Part shown: piece by piece, positions 34,299-41,221 of the stretch
How the letters are laid out: every line of letters begins with the position of its first letter
Position numbering within the stretch: the first letter of the stretch is position 1
Virus record (IMG/VR): IMGVR_UViG_3300009149_000035
Span: 1-61,853 of that record
DNA length: 61,853 nt
DNA from: a virus
Reading direction: 5' to 3' (one strand)
Notes under the pieces: generated by a model
Databases searched by the model: none
What the model was told of the DNA's origin: nothing
The model's input: only the letters and a program-made list of their open reading frames with translations
Made by a program: the position numbers and the translations under genes

Positions 34299-34835
34299 TT
34301 ATTCTTCTAACACTGTAGCTATTTCTATCAGTTCTAGAAAATCTATTTGTTCCCAACCTTGCTTCTGTTCCATCGCTTTTGAATACTCCGCGAATATTTT
34401 CTTTGATAATTTAGGATACTCTTTTATAGTCTCCTCAACGGCCTCAAGAATATTACCTTTAATTCCGCATTCGTAGTCAATATCCTGGATATTTAGATTT
34501 TTAACGAGTTTCCTGATATTCTTGCCTAATAATAAAAAATCAGGTCTGTAATCTGCATTCTCAATAGCCATAACCCTTTCTTTACGAATAGTGTCTGCTA
34601 ATTGTATAAAGTTTTTAATTTTATGATTACTATATAAATAATTTTCAATTCGCGCAAGATGACCAACGGATAGCCAAAAATGGACATCATAATCGCCTGT
34701 CAGAAATTCGTCAAACAGAACTTCTGCTTGACCGATATGGGTTAATAGATCTATTCCTTGAAATGTTTTTTCAAACGTCAAAACATGAGCCACTGATAAA
34801 TGTTTTCTTACGCAATTAAGACAACTATCTCTCAT
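34299..34835 (-). CDS. Hypothetical protein with CxxC N-terminus
   Basis: 178 residues. It begins CLNCVRKHLSVAHVL, a Cys-x2-Cys/Lys-His pattern seen at the start of some phage hypothetical proteins, followed by helices. TGGAGA ribosome site. Function unknown. Confidence 0.72.
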   Translation of the reverse strand: MRDSCLNCVRKHLSVAHVLTFEKTFQGIDLLTHIGQAEVLFDEFLTGDYDVHFWLSVGHLARIENYLYSNHKIKNFIQLADTIRKERVMAIENADYRPDFLLLGKNIRKLVKNLNIQDIDYECGIKGNILEAVEETIKEYPKLSKKIFAEYSKAMEQKQGWEQIDFLELIEIATVLEE

Positions 34836-34838
34836 TTA

Positions 34839-35375
34839 TTAATTTCTCCAGGCATCAAAAACGTTATCTATAAGTTTGAAATGACTTCTTACGTTCATGA
34901 GGCATATTCCTAAAAGATTTAATCCTTGCCAACTTGAGACATCTTCTATGGTATCGGCAGAATCGTTTCGATCTAGTCCTATTCCCCATATTTTATCTTT
35001 AGGGCTAGCCTCAACAAGAATTCTATCTCCGGTAGACGTTAAAGTATTCTTAAGATCTAAATCCTGAGAAAATTTTAGATAATTACCTTGTGTTACGATT
35101 GACATCCTATTTGCAATCCATTTTTCATTAGAAAAGTTTTTGACTTGTTTGCCTAAAGACTTGCATATATAGGGAGACTTAGCAGACATGATTTTTTCTG
35201 CTATTTCTTCATCTCCGAATAAAAGGGCTTTTTGTCGCATCATATATTGTTCTGCCGAGACATATTCTGTCTTGTCGGTATAATCTGTAAATTCACAAGA
35301 ATACCACTGGCTGAAAAGACTGTCCCAAAAGAAAACAAATTCATCAGTTGTACTACAAGCGTTGATCTTCAACAT
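34839..35375 (-). CDS. NADAR (YbiA-like) domain protein
   Basis: 178 residues covering a complete NADAR domain: FSQWYSCEFTDYTD, YVSAEQYMMRQKALLFGD, MSAKSPYICKSLGKQVKNF, KFSQDLDLKNTL and LVEASPKDKIWGIGL in the normal order, including the conserved Glu/Lys residues. NADAR enzymes are N-glycosidases. Some hydrolyse ADP-ribose from DNA guanine, and phage NADARs are reported to protect against DarTG. AGGAG ribosome site. An anti-defence role here is inference. Confidence 0.88.
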   Translation of the reverse strand: MLKINACSTTDEFVFFWDSLFSQWYSCEFTDYTDKTEYVSAEQYMMRQKALLFGDEEIAEKIMSAKSPYICKSLGKQVKNFSNEKWIANRMSIVTQGNYLKFSQDLDLKNTLTSTGDRILVEASPKDKIWGIGLDRNDSADTIEDVSSWQGLNLLGICLMNVRSHFKLIDNVFDAWRN

Positions 35376-35405
35376 TCATTTCTCCTAATATGGTGGTATA
35401 GGGTT

Positions 35406-35789
35406 TTATAAGCGTTTGGAAACGAACTTCGCTATAAAGTCTAACAACTCATTTATAGACCTGTACGTGTTATAATTCCAATGTGCCGGATAGGCAAATA
35501 CGATTTCATTAGGATATATACCAAGACTGAGCAGTTCTATGTCTTTCTCATTCGGTTTACGTTGGATAAGTTGAATATTCAATATCTCATCCGATACGAT
35601 ATGCAATTTTCCGCTATTTAATGGGAGATTGTCAAATGGCATCAGGGCTGCTTTCACTTTGTCCCTCATTTTAGTCGTAGCTGCGACAAACTTTTTGGTG
35701 TCTTTAATACTATCCTCACGCATTTTTTGTTTGTCGTCCTGGATCTTCTGAGCAAGGTGTTTAGCTTTAGCAACGTAATCTTTATTCAT
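35406..35789 (-). CDS. Hypothetical protein
   Basis: 127 residues from ATG 35789 (GAAGGGA upstream). The N-terminal half is a Lys-rich helix, probably coiled coil; the C-terminal half is beta-rich. No family recognised. Confidence 0.7.
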   Translation of the reverse strand: MNKDYVAKAKHLAQKIQDDKQKMREDSIKDTKKFVAATTKMRDKVKAALMPFDNLPLNSGKLHIVSDEILNIQLIQRKPNEKDIELLSLGIYPNEIVFAYPAHWNYNTYRSINELLDFIAKFVSKRL

Positions 35790-35840
35790 AGTTTTTCCCT
35801 TCTTCGATACGCTAGTTATCATATTATAGATCAAAATGCT

Positions 35841-36635
35841 TCACTTTGTAACAGGGCAGGAAGGATTTGAACCTATTGTAAGCTTATTGTATTTTTTGTC
35901 ACTTTTACTTTTTTTCGCCCAATAACCTCTTGCTGGTTTTGTTATACCATAGGCTTTTGACCACTTTTCTATAGCCTTGTCTGTTACTCCATATCTTTTA
36001 GCGAGTTGAGCGGTTGGTATTTCCCATAGTAATTTAAGTAATTCTTCTTTATCTGGTCTTTTAACTTTTCGGGTTTTTGGGCGGCATGCGTTTCTCCATT
36101 CTGGGTTTATTTCTGACTTTTTTAATTTTCGTTGTTTTTTAATATTTCGTCCTGCAAATGTAGATTGTTGACTATTGCAATTGGGACATAATAGTCTAAG
36201 GTTGTTTAACCTATTGTCATTTTTTACGCCATTAATGTGATCTAGAACCATTACGAGGATTTGATTGTTCCATTTCGGTTTTTGTTTACAAATAGCACAT
36301 TCGTTTTTAAGTATTTTATTTTTTATTAGCCTGTCTTTTAGATGCCCACGGTTGTAGTGTGAATTATTAATAAGTATTTTTTTAAGCGGTATCGTTTTTT
36401 CTTTATTAATGTTTGCTAAAAAGTTCTTATTATATTTTTTAAAACGTTTTCGTAAACCGTCTAAAGATATTTTTTCAACTTCTGCTCTTCGGACAACCGT
36501 TTTGCAACAGGTTTGTCTATATCTACCTTTTATTCCTATCTTGTCTACAACTTCTGATATAGTATTAGATTCGTCAATTATTTTAACAAAATTTTTTATA
36601 TCTACTTTCCAGATGGGATTTGTTCTTTTTCTCAT
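35841..36635 (-). CDS. HNH homing endonuclease inserted at a tRNA gene
   Basis: 264 residues from ATG 36635 (AAGGAA site). ECAICKQK...VLDHINGVKNDNRLNNLRLLCPNCNSQ is the HNH core with two zinc CxxC pairs (~112-155). The C-terminal GVTDKAIEKWSKAYGITKP and RGYWAK form an HTH DNA-binding module shared with the 39851 gene. The final codons (SNPSCPVTK) are read from a tRNA 3' half at 35852-35874, so the gene has fused into a tRNA remnant. Its probable target was that tRNA. Confidence 0.88.
   Translation of the reverse strand: MRKRTNPIWKVDIKNFVKIIDESNTISEVVDKIGIKGRYRQTCCKTVVRRAEVEKISLDGLRKRFKKYNKNFLANINKEKTIPLKKILINNSHYNRGHLKDRLIKNKILKNECAICKQKPKWNNQILVMVLDHINGVKNDNRLNNLRLLCPNCNSQQSTFAGRNIKKQRKLKKSEINPEWRNACRPKTRKVKRPDKEELLKLLWEIPTAQLAKRYGVTDKAIEKWSKAYGITKPARGYWAKKSKSDKKYNKLTIGSNPSCPVTK
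35852..35874 (-). pseudogene. 3' half of an interrupted tRNA gene
   Basis: AGG-TTCAAAT-CCTTC-CTGCCCT-G reads as T loop, 3' T stem, 3' acceptor strand and discriminator. The 5' T-stem bases no longer pair. The acceptor strand CTGCCCT pairs perfectly with AGGGCAG at 37319-37325. Confidence 0.65.
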
Positions 36636-36722
36636 TTTATAATTCCTTAGCAAATAACGTAGCGTGATAATACATACTAACTCTTTACGCTATTTCCTTC
36701 AAGAAACTAAATATTTGTTTAA

Positions 36723-36805
36723 CAGAGCGAGAAGGATTTGAACCTTCAATACCCTTACGAGTCCGGAGTCAGAGTCCGGTGAGTTGCCAATTACTCTATC
36801 GCTCT
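36723..36805 (-). tRNA. tRNA-Gln (CUG) with long variable arm
   Basis: 83 nt. Acceptor AGAGCGA/TCGCTCT, D stem GAGT/ACTC, anticodon stem CCGGA/TCCGG with loop CTCTGAC (CUG, reads CAG). The 15-nt variable region forms a 4-bp stem ACTC-GTAA-GGGT. T arm GAAGG-TTCAAAT-CCTTC, discriminator G. A long variable arm is unexpected for Gln. Confidence 0.88.
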
Positions 36806-36818
36806 ATAAATATTATAA

Positions 36819-36901
36819 TAGAGTGGGAAGGATTTGAACCTTCATTATCCTTTCGGACCTGGATTCAAAGTCCAGTGAATTACCAATTATTCTACCACTC
36901 T
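36819..36901 (-). tRNA. tRNA-Gln (UUG) with long variable arm
   Basis: 83 nt. Acceptor AGAGTGG/CCACTCT, D stem GAAT/ATTC, anticodon stem CTGGA/TCCAG with loop CTTTGAA (UUG). 15-nt variable region with stem GTCC-GAAA-GGAT. T arm GAAGG-TTCAAAT-CCTTC identical to its neighbour; the two are probably duplicates. Confidence 0.88.
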
Positions 36902-36905
36902 ATAT

Positions 36906-37277
36906 TTATTTGCAGATTATTTTTTCTATTGTCTTTCGTATATATTCATATGTACATCCGCTATTTTGAGCTAACATGTCTGCATTTAATCTTTCCCCAG
37001 AAATCTTAAAATGAGATAGATGATAGCCAGAGGGGGATTCCCATTTGTCACCATTACAAATTACAAAAACATCACCGTCTGTTTGATTCCCACCTGGTCG
37101 AAGGGCTATAACAATATTACCAGAGAAATTGAATCCACTAGAAATAAACGAACAGTCGTTATATTCATTGTCGGGCCAAATGCTATAGTATCCTGAGTAT
37201 GAAGCACTCATCGTTTTTTCTGGTGAGTCTTCCTGCCAATATGGATATTCAGTTATTTTAGTTGGATGTATTTTCAT
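36906..37277 (-). CDS. Hypothetical protein
   Basis: 123 residues from ATG 37277. The upstream extension of the frame reads through a tRNA 5' half and is not coding. Beta-rich with SGFNFSGNIVIALRPGG and VFVICNGDKW segments. No family recognised and no clear ribosome site; it may have become attached to the tRNA remnant by insertion. Confidence 0.6.
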   Translation of the reverse strand: MKIHPTKITEYPYWQEDSPEKTMSASYSGYYSIWPDNEYNDCSFISSGFNFSGNIVIALRPGGNQTDGDVFVICNGDKWESPSGYHLSHFKISGERLNADMLAQNSGCTYEYIRKTIEKIICK

Positions 37278-37286
37278 TTTTATATA

Positions 37287-37325
37287 TTCAAAGCCGTGTT
37301 CTACCACCAACTAAGCTACTGCCCT
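37287..37325 (-). pseudogene. 5' half of an interrupted tRNA gene
   Basis: AGGGCAG-TA-GCTTAGTTGGTGGTAGAAC followed by CGGCTTTGAA resembles acceptor, D arm with GG loop and the start of an anticodon arm, then breaks off into the following gene. The acceptor strand is complementary over 7 bp to the 3' half at 35853-35859. Confidence 0.65.
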
Positions 37326-37336
37326 AGTCACATTAA

Positions 37337-37407
37337 CAGGCTCACCCGGATTTGCACCGGAGCTAAAACATTCAAAGTGTTTCGTGCTACTGCTACACTA
37401 TGAGCCC
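37337..37407 (-). tRNA. tRNA-Gln (UUG)
   Basis: 71 nt. Acceptor GGGCTCA/TGAGCCT with a G1-U72 wobble, D stem GTGT/GCAC, anticodon stem AAACA/TGTTT, loop CTTTGAA (UUG). Short variable loop TAGC. T stem TCCGG/CCGGG with unusual TGCAAAT loop. Discriminator G, as expected for Gln. Confidence 0.85.
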
Positions 37408-37413
37408 AATTTA

Positions 37414-37752
37414 TTACCCTATAATTCCTTCTTCTAATTTTACGCAATCTGATAATGCTTTGTCATACGAGGAATCAATTATTTTATATAAGTTCTCTGG
37501 CGAAAACTCTTCCATACTTTCTTTAAGAATTGCTCTAGAATAATGTTCTGCTAACGCATGATGAGCATTACACAATGTTATCCCATTTGAGATTACATAT
37601 CCATACATGGGCATATAATTTCTATTTGTTATATGATGAGCATCAAGATCTTCTTTGCAATCGCAAAATGCGCATTGGTTATTGTCCCTTTTAAGAACTT
37701 GTTCTCTAAATAATCTTCTTAATTCTTTCAGTTTTTGTTTTTTAGTTTCCAT
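37414..37752 (-). CDS. Small HNH endonuclease
   Basis: 112 residues. CAFCDCKEDLDAHHITNRN and YVISNGITLCNAHHALAE give CxxC, HH and NxxxLC-xxH: an HNH zinc-nuclease core covering most of the protein. It overlaps the upstream gene by eleven bases. Could be a minimal HNH of the packaging-associated or homing class; context does not decide. Confidence 0.8.
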   Translation of the reverse strand: METKKQKLKELRRLFREQVLKRDNNQCAFCDCKEDLDAHHITNRNYMPMYGYVISNGITLCNAHHALAEHYSRAILKESMEEFSPENLYKIIDSSYDKALSDCVKLEEGIIG

Positions 37753-38182
37753 GCCAATAATACTCGTAACACTCTTTATTCCATTCTCGTTGACGCTCTT
37801 TTTGTTCTAACGCATATTGAGCCTGCAATTTTTTAAACTCTCTTTGCTCATATTCTTTTCTATTCAATTCTCTATCTTCACAGCCTTTGCATTTATTTTC
37901 GTAAAAACGACGATGACACCAATATTGGCATCTGTGATTTAAATGCCAATGATCTTTATTCTCCATAGATTTTGCGAAAGAAGAACTATTCTTTTTCTTT
38001 TTAGGAAGGGCTTTTACTTTATATTGAGTTTTTCTGTAGTTCTTCCAACATTTGTCAGTATGTTTACGATCATCATCCCAAGCGTCTATCAGATTATGAG
38101 GTCTTCGTGCAGGACGACAATATTCGCAATTCTGATTCTGCCTTTTTTCTTGTTGAGTCCTTGGGTGCCTAAAACTTCCCAT
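37742..38182 (-). CDS. Cys/His-rich phage protein
   Basis: 146 residues. It starts MGSFRHPRTQQEKRQNQ. Contains CEYC, HRCQYWCHRR and CKGCEDRE, so zinc binding is likely, and a long charged helix at the C-terminus. Short proteins beginning MGSFRHPRT are known from other large phages; function unknown. AAGGAG site. Confidence 0.75.
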   Translation of the reverse strand: MGSFRHPRTQQEKRQNQNCEYCRPARRPHNLIDAWDDDRKHTDKCWKNYRKTQYKVKALPKKKKNSSSFAKSMENKDHWHLNHRCQYWCHRRFYENKCKGCEDRELNRKEYEQREFKKLQAQYALEQKERQREWNKECYEYYWHGN

Positions 38183-38279
38183 ATTGTGTCTCCTTTAAGT
38201 TGAACTAACTCAAAGGAAGGGGAGAATGTGTTTTATGTATATATTCATAATTTAATATTCTGTAAAAATAGTGTTGATC

Positions 38280-38630
38280 CTATGTATTATATTCTTCGTA
38301 TGTCCTTTTTTCTACTATCTCTATCTTCTCTTTTAATGCTTCTTCTATATCGATTCCCAAGCGTTCTGCTAAAATCATTGTGACTAAAAGAACATCAGCA
38401 ATTTCGTGTTTAAGATGTTCCTTTTTGTAAGCATCTAATTTGGGTTGTCTTTGAAAACCTTCTGAGGCTAAAACCTGCTCGACAACTTCTCCAACTTCTT
38501 CTGAAATTTTTAATGTTGCCCAAAAAATATGATCTCGTTTTGAGCCAGGACGAGCCTTAGTAAGTCGATCAGTTTCCCATTTTATAATTTCTTTTAGTTT
38601 TTTAAGCGTCATTGATTCGTCATTTTTCAT
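38280..38630 (-). CDS. MazG-like nucleotide pyrophosphohydrolase
   Basis: 116 residues. KISEEVGEVVEQVL (EExxE-type metal site, ~42-55) and KHEIADVLLVTMILAERLG (ExxD, ~73-92) are the two MazG helices, followed by IEEALKEKIEI. It hydrolyses (d)NTPs or (p)ppGpp-related nucleotides. Phage MazG may alter host nucleotide signalling or clear non-canonical dNTPs. Stop TAG; start overlaps the next upstream gene by eleven bases. Confidence 0.85.
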   Translation of the reverse strand: MKNDESMTLKKLKEIIKWETDRLTKARPGSKRDHIFWATLKISEEVGEVVEQVLASEGFQRQPKLDAYKKEHLKHEIADVLLVTMILAERLGIDIEEALKEKIEIVEKRTYEEYNT

Positions 38631-38886
38631 TTTTTGCTTTCCATTCTAAATATCTTAAGAGGTTCCAGCCTACTTGTCTATCACATTCATTTTTTATATC
38701 GCTTGATGCCCACTCTGTGTGCCTAAGCAGAATATTAAAGTGAACAGGTCCAGACGCATCATGTAAAATATCTTTTTTTATATCTTCTGAAATATAAGAT
38801 AAGTCATATGTTTTAATATGTTTATATAAAAAATCAATGGCTTCGTCATATGTTTCAAATATTTGTATGGGACCGCTAATTTTCAT
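38620..38886 (-). CDS. Hypothetical protein
   Basis: 88 residues, helical, no recognised motif. Weak GGAAAA site. Part of a chain of short overlapping genes 38280-39614. Confidence 0.65.
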   Translation of the reverse strand: MKISGPIQIFETYDEAIDFLYKHIKTYDLSYISEDIKKDILHDASGPVHFNILLRHTEWASSDIKNECDRQVGWNLLRYLEWKAKNEK

Positions 38887-38904
38887 TTTATATTTTCCAT
38901 TTCT

Positions 38905-39198
38905 TCAATGGATAGCGATGTAGTCTCTTTCATCGTATTTGTTCTCCCAATAATATAAAAGTTCTACTCCGACGAATTGATCTAATTTTTCTTTAATTTC
39001 TGCTTCCGTCCATCGCCGCCCTTCGTTACTTGTTTCTATTTCGTTAAACATTTTTTCTAATGCGACTTTAAGCAGAAGATCTTTTACTATTTTTTCTTTT
39101 ATGCAATATAATTTATAATATTTAATATCAATCTGCGCACGGGCTTTTGCTTCATTTTCAGTTAGATATCCTTCTTCTACTGGTCCTAAATCAACCAT
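38905..39198 (-). CDS. Hypothetical protein
   Basis: 97 residues, strong GGAGGAG site. Charged, mostly helical (KARAQIDIKYYKLYCIKEK). No family recognised. Confidence 0.68.
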   Translation of the reverse strand: MVDLGPVEEGYLTENEAKARAQIDIKYYKLYCIKEKIVKDLLLKVALEKMFNEIETSNEGRRWTEAEIKEKLDQFVGVELLYYWENKYDERDYIAIH

Positions 39199-39424
39199 TG
39201 AGCTTCTCCTCCGTTTTTTTACTATCTGTTTCTATTACCTGTTGTGAGCATGAACCTCCTTCGCCTGCTTTTATCCTTTTCATATGCTTACTAAGTCGCG
39301 TCTCCCATTGCTTTTTTGTTGCTATTTTTCGCGTATAAATTAAAAGACGTAAAAAATTAACAACATATCTTCCTTTAATTCTTTCAACAGGCCATCCCCA
39401 CTTATCTAAAAAATAAAGTTTCAT
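39191..39424 (-). CDS. Hypothetical protein
   Basis: 77 residues, GGAGG site, basic central helix. Overlaps the next gene by eight bases. No family recognised. Confidence 0.65.
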   Translation of the reverse strand: MKLYFLDKWGWPVERIKGRYVVNFLRLLIYTRKIATKKQWETRLSKHMKRIKAGEGGSCSQQVIETDSKKTEEKLNG

Positions 39425-39425
39425 A

Positions 39426-39614
39426 TTATGCCTCCATCTCTATAGTTGTTGTTGATTGGTTTTTAGAATAATAAAGTAATTTTATAATTATTATTTGATT
39501 TTCTAAAATTTGTTTAATAGTCGCAGGTCCATCGAAATTACGATCACATTCAATGCTTGATATCATTTTCTCTGTTATTTTGATTGCTTCTTCAATTTCT
39601 TTGTATCTAGTCAT
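39426..39614 (-). CDS. Hypothetical protein
   Basis: 62 residues from ATG 39614 with AAGGAAG upstream; the longer frame would include that ribosome site. Single amphipathic helix-rich peptide (YKEIEEAIKITEKMI). No family recognised. Confidence 0.6.
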   Translation of the reverse strand: MTRYKEIEEAIKITEKMISSIECDRNFDGPATIKQILENQIIIIKLLYYSKNQSTTTIEMEA

Positions 39615-39700
39615 TTTGTTCTTCCTTTTTAACGGAGGCAACCTTGCCAATTAAGTTTCGCCTCTACACGATATGCGAAATAGATGCACTTTGTTAAACG

Positions 39701-39771
39701 GTCTTACGGAGAATTGAACTCCGATCTCAAGATCGACAATCTTGCGTGATAAACCATTACACTATAAGACC
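39701..39771 (-). tRNA. tRNA-Asp (GUC)
   Basis: 71 nt. Acceptor GGTCTTA/TAAGACC, anticodon stem CAAGA/TCTTG, loop TTGTCGA (GUC), T arm CGGAG-TTCAATT-CTCCG, discriminator G as in Asp tRNAs. Lies three bases from tRNA-Ala. Confidence 0.92.
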
Positions 39772-39774
39772 TTA

Positions 39775-39845
39775 TGGAGCCGGTCAGAATCGAACTGACA
39801 TCTTCTGCGTGCAAAACAAATATTCTCCCGTTGAAATACGGCCCC
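39775..39845 (-). tRNA. tRNA-Ala (UGC)
   Basis: 71 nt. Acceptor GGGGCCG/CGGCTCC includes the G3-U70 wobble that specifies alanine. Anticodon stem TTTGT/GCAGA, loop TTTGCAC (UGC). T arm GTCAG-TTCGATT-CTGAC, discriminator A. The HNH gene at 39851 ends five bases upstream. Confidence 0.92.
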
Positions 39846-39850
39846 GAATG

Positions 39851-40633
39851 CTATTTTCCTGCGTATCTTTTCGCCCAATAACCTCTAGGCGGTTTTGTTA
39901 TTCCATATATTTTGCACCATTTTGCTATTGCTACTCCACTAACTCCCAAATCTTTTGCTATTTTTTCTGTAGATTTTTCCCAAACTAATTTCTCTAATTC
40001 TTCTTTAGAGGGACGTTCTACTTTTCTTTGGTTAGGTCGAATAGAATTTCTCCAATTTGGATTTAGTTCAGACTTTTTGGGTCCATCTGGTATTCTATAT
40101 CTTTTGTTCTCTTTGGTAAAAATTTTTTCTTGTTCTATTGTGCTTTCAAATAATGATAAAAGACCGATTATTTCTTCAACATTTCTATGATGTTTGGTAT
40201 GACACCATGAACATATACATCTTAAATTGTCCCAAGCATTGTTGTGATGATTTTTGTCTGCATGGTGTATGTCTAGCATTTTTTTGTCTTTGTTGTATCC
40301 GCATTTTTGACAAGTATAATTCGCCTTTTCAAGAACTCTTTTTTTGCGTCTTTGGTGGCTAAAGGGATTTATGTGTAGTTTTGATTTTTTTGCCAAATAT
40401 CTATTTTGGCATAACTTGCCACAAAAATAAATGCCAGTTTTACTATTCTTTTTTTGGCCGTTATTCCTGAAAACACTTTCTCCACAATGTGAACACTTTT
40501 CTTCAGTATATGTACTGTGCTGTTTTACATAATCAGTATGGCATTTTCTACTACAAAAATGCGTTTTATATATCCTTATTTTTCTTTCAGTTCTTTCAAA
40601 TTCTTTTTTACATTGGTCACATGTCACTTTCAT
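39851..40633 (-). CDS. HNH homing endonuclease adjacent to tRNA-Ala
   Basis: 260 residues. N-terminal zinc-finger pairs (CDQCKKEF, CSRKC, CSHCGESV, CGKLC), an HNH core YTCQKCGYNKDKKMLDIHHAD and NLRCICSWCHTKH (~108-150), and a C-terminal HTH (LGVSGVAIAKWCKIYGITKP, RGYWAK) nearly identical in layout to the 35841 protein. The stop (TAG) lies five bases before tRNA-Ala, consistent with a tRNA-targeting mobile gene that left its target intact. Confidence 0.87.
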   Translation of the reverse strand: MKVTCDQCKKEFERTERKIRIYKTHFCSRKCHTDYVKQHSTYTEEKCSHCGESVFRNNGQKKNSKTGIYFCGKLCQNRYLAKKSKLHINPFSHQRRKKRVLEKANYTCQKCGYNKDKKMLDIHHADKNHHNNAWDNLRCICSWCHTKHHRNVEEIIGLLSLFESTIEQEKIFTKENKRYRIPDGPKKSELNPNWRNSIRPNQRKVERPSKEELEKLVWEKSTEKIAKDLGVSGVAIAKWCKIYGITKPPRGYWAKRYAGK

Positions 40634-40739
40634 ACCATATTCCTTTATAAAAAGTTTCTATAGTATATTCGTATATTTTTCACACATTCCTTTGGGGTAT
40701 TTGAACTTTCACCCAAAAGAGGCGTGAACTGCATTATAA

Positions 40740-40813
40740 TCGGAGTGAGAGGATTCGAACCTCCACGATGTCCAGTTCCCAAAACTGGCGGCCAGCCGTT
40801 AGCCCACACTCCG
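40740..40813 (-). tRNA. tRNA-Pro (UGG)
   Basis: 74 nt. Acceptor CGGAGTG/CACTCCG, D arm with GGCT/GCCG-type stem, anticodon stem CCAGT/ACTGG, loop TTTGGGA (UGG). T arm GGAGG-TTCGAAT-CCTCT, discriminator A. Confidence 0.92.
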
Positions 40814-40892
40814 TAATATAAACTCTTATTAACTTTTCAAACAACGCAGGGAATTCTCGCGGGAAAACATTTTAAGGAAAGAAAAGAAATGA

Positions 40893-40926
40893 ATCCCGCA
40901 AGATATAGATTATATCTGCGCGGGAT
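40893..40926. repeat. Strong hairpin, unknown function
   Basis: ATCCCGC and GCGGGAT flank AGATATA-GAT-TATATCT, giving a 14-bp stem with a small internal asymmetry. No T tract follows, so it is not a simple terminator. It could be a structured RNA, protein-binding palindrome or tRNA-processing element. Confidence 0.6.
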
Positions 40927-41002
40927 CAGGTTGGGCATTTGCTGGGGCGTCGAAGAATATAATGTTATTATTCATGGCAAATTTCCAAACCTTGTAAAAT
41001 TG

Positions 41003-41072
41003 CGGCTACAGGAGTTGCACCTGCTATCTCGAACTTATGAGGCTCGCATGATTATCTGTTTCACCCAACCGC
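41003..41072 (-). tRNA. tRNA-Met-like (CAU)
   Basis: About 70 nt. Acceptor GCGGTTG/TAGCCGC (wobbles), anticodon stem CGAGC/GTTCG, loop CTCATAA (CAU). T loop TGCAACT departs from TTCRANY and the D arm is weak. Could be elongator Met or Ile2; the alternative one-base-longer fold has an A1:A72 mismatch as in initiators. Confidence 0.75.
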
Positions 41073-41108
41073 TATAACATTATAGTCATGATGCTTAAAA
41101 AAAGCAAT

Positions 41109-41130
41109 AAAAAAATAAAATTATTTTTTT
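41109..41130. repeat. AT-only perfect inverted repeat
   Basis: AAAAAAATAA-AA-TTATTTTTTT, ten perfect pairs. It might act as a weak terminator ending in T7 for rightward transcripts or as a melting element at the divergent junction. Confidence 0.45.
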
Positions 41131-41196
41131 CGGTTTAGCCATTTAGGAAAATTTTAATATTTTTTTTGTAAAAAGGTTTTTGTTAAAAAAAACGAA

Positions 41197-41204
41197 TATA
41201 AATA
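41197..41204 (+). promoter_or_regulatory. TATAAATA late-promoter-like box
   Basis: Exact match to the T4-type late -10 octamer, 18 bases before ATG 41222. The implied start site would lie at the ribosome site, giving a very short leader, so the assignment is tentative. Confidence 0.35.
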
Positions 41205-41221
41205 GATACAGGAGAAAAATT

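Larger units (their letters stand above)
40814..41221. other. Divergent junction between leftward and rightward blocks
   Basis: About 400 bases without protein genes. It holds a GC-capped hairpin (40893-40926), a tRNA-Met, an AT-only inverted repeat (41109-41130) and a TATAAATA box (41197). This is where transcription of the virion block should begin. Confidence 0.6.

Noticed and set aside
40690-40735. Degenerate tRNA-like sequence upstream of tRNA-Pro
   Set aside because: A TTCAAAT-like loop is present on the minus strand but neither T stem nor acceptor pairs.
40889-41077. Plus-strand 62-codon frame
   Set aside because: It runs across a hairpin and antisense through tRNA-Met; start region AAGGAAAG is tempting but the protein has no plausible composition pattern and the tRNA explains the sequence.
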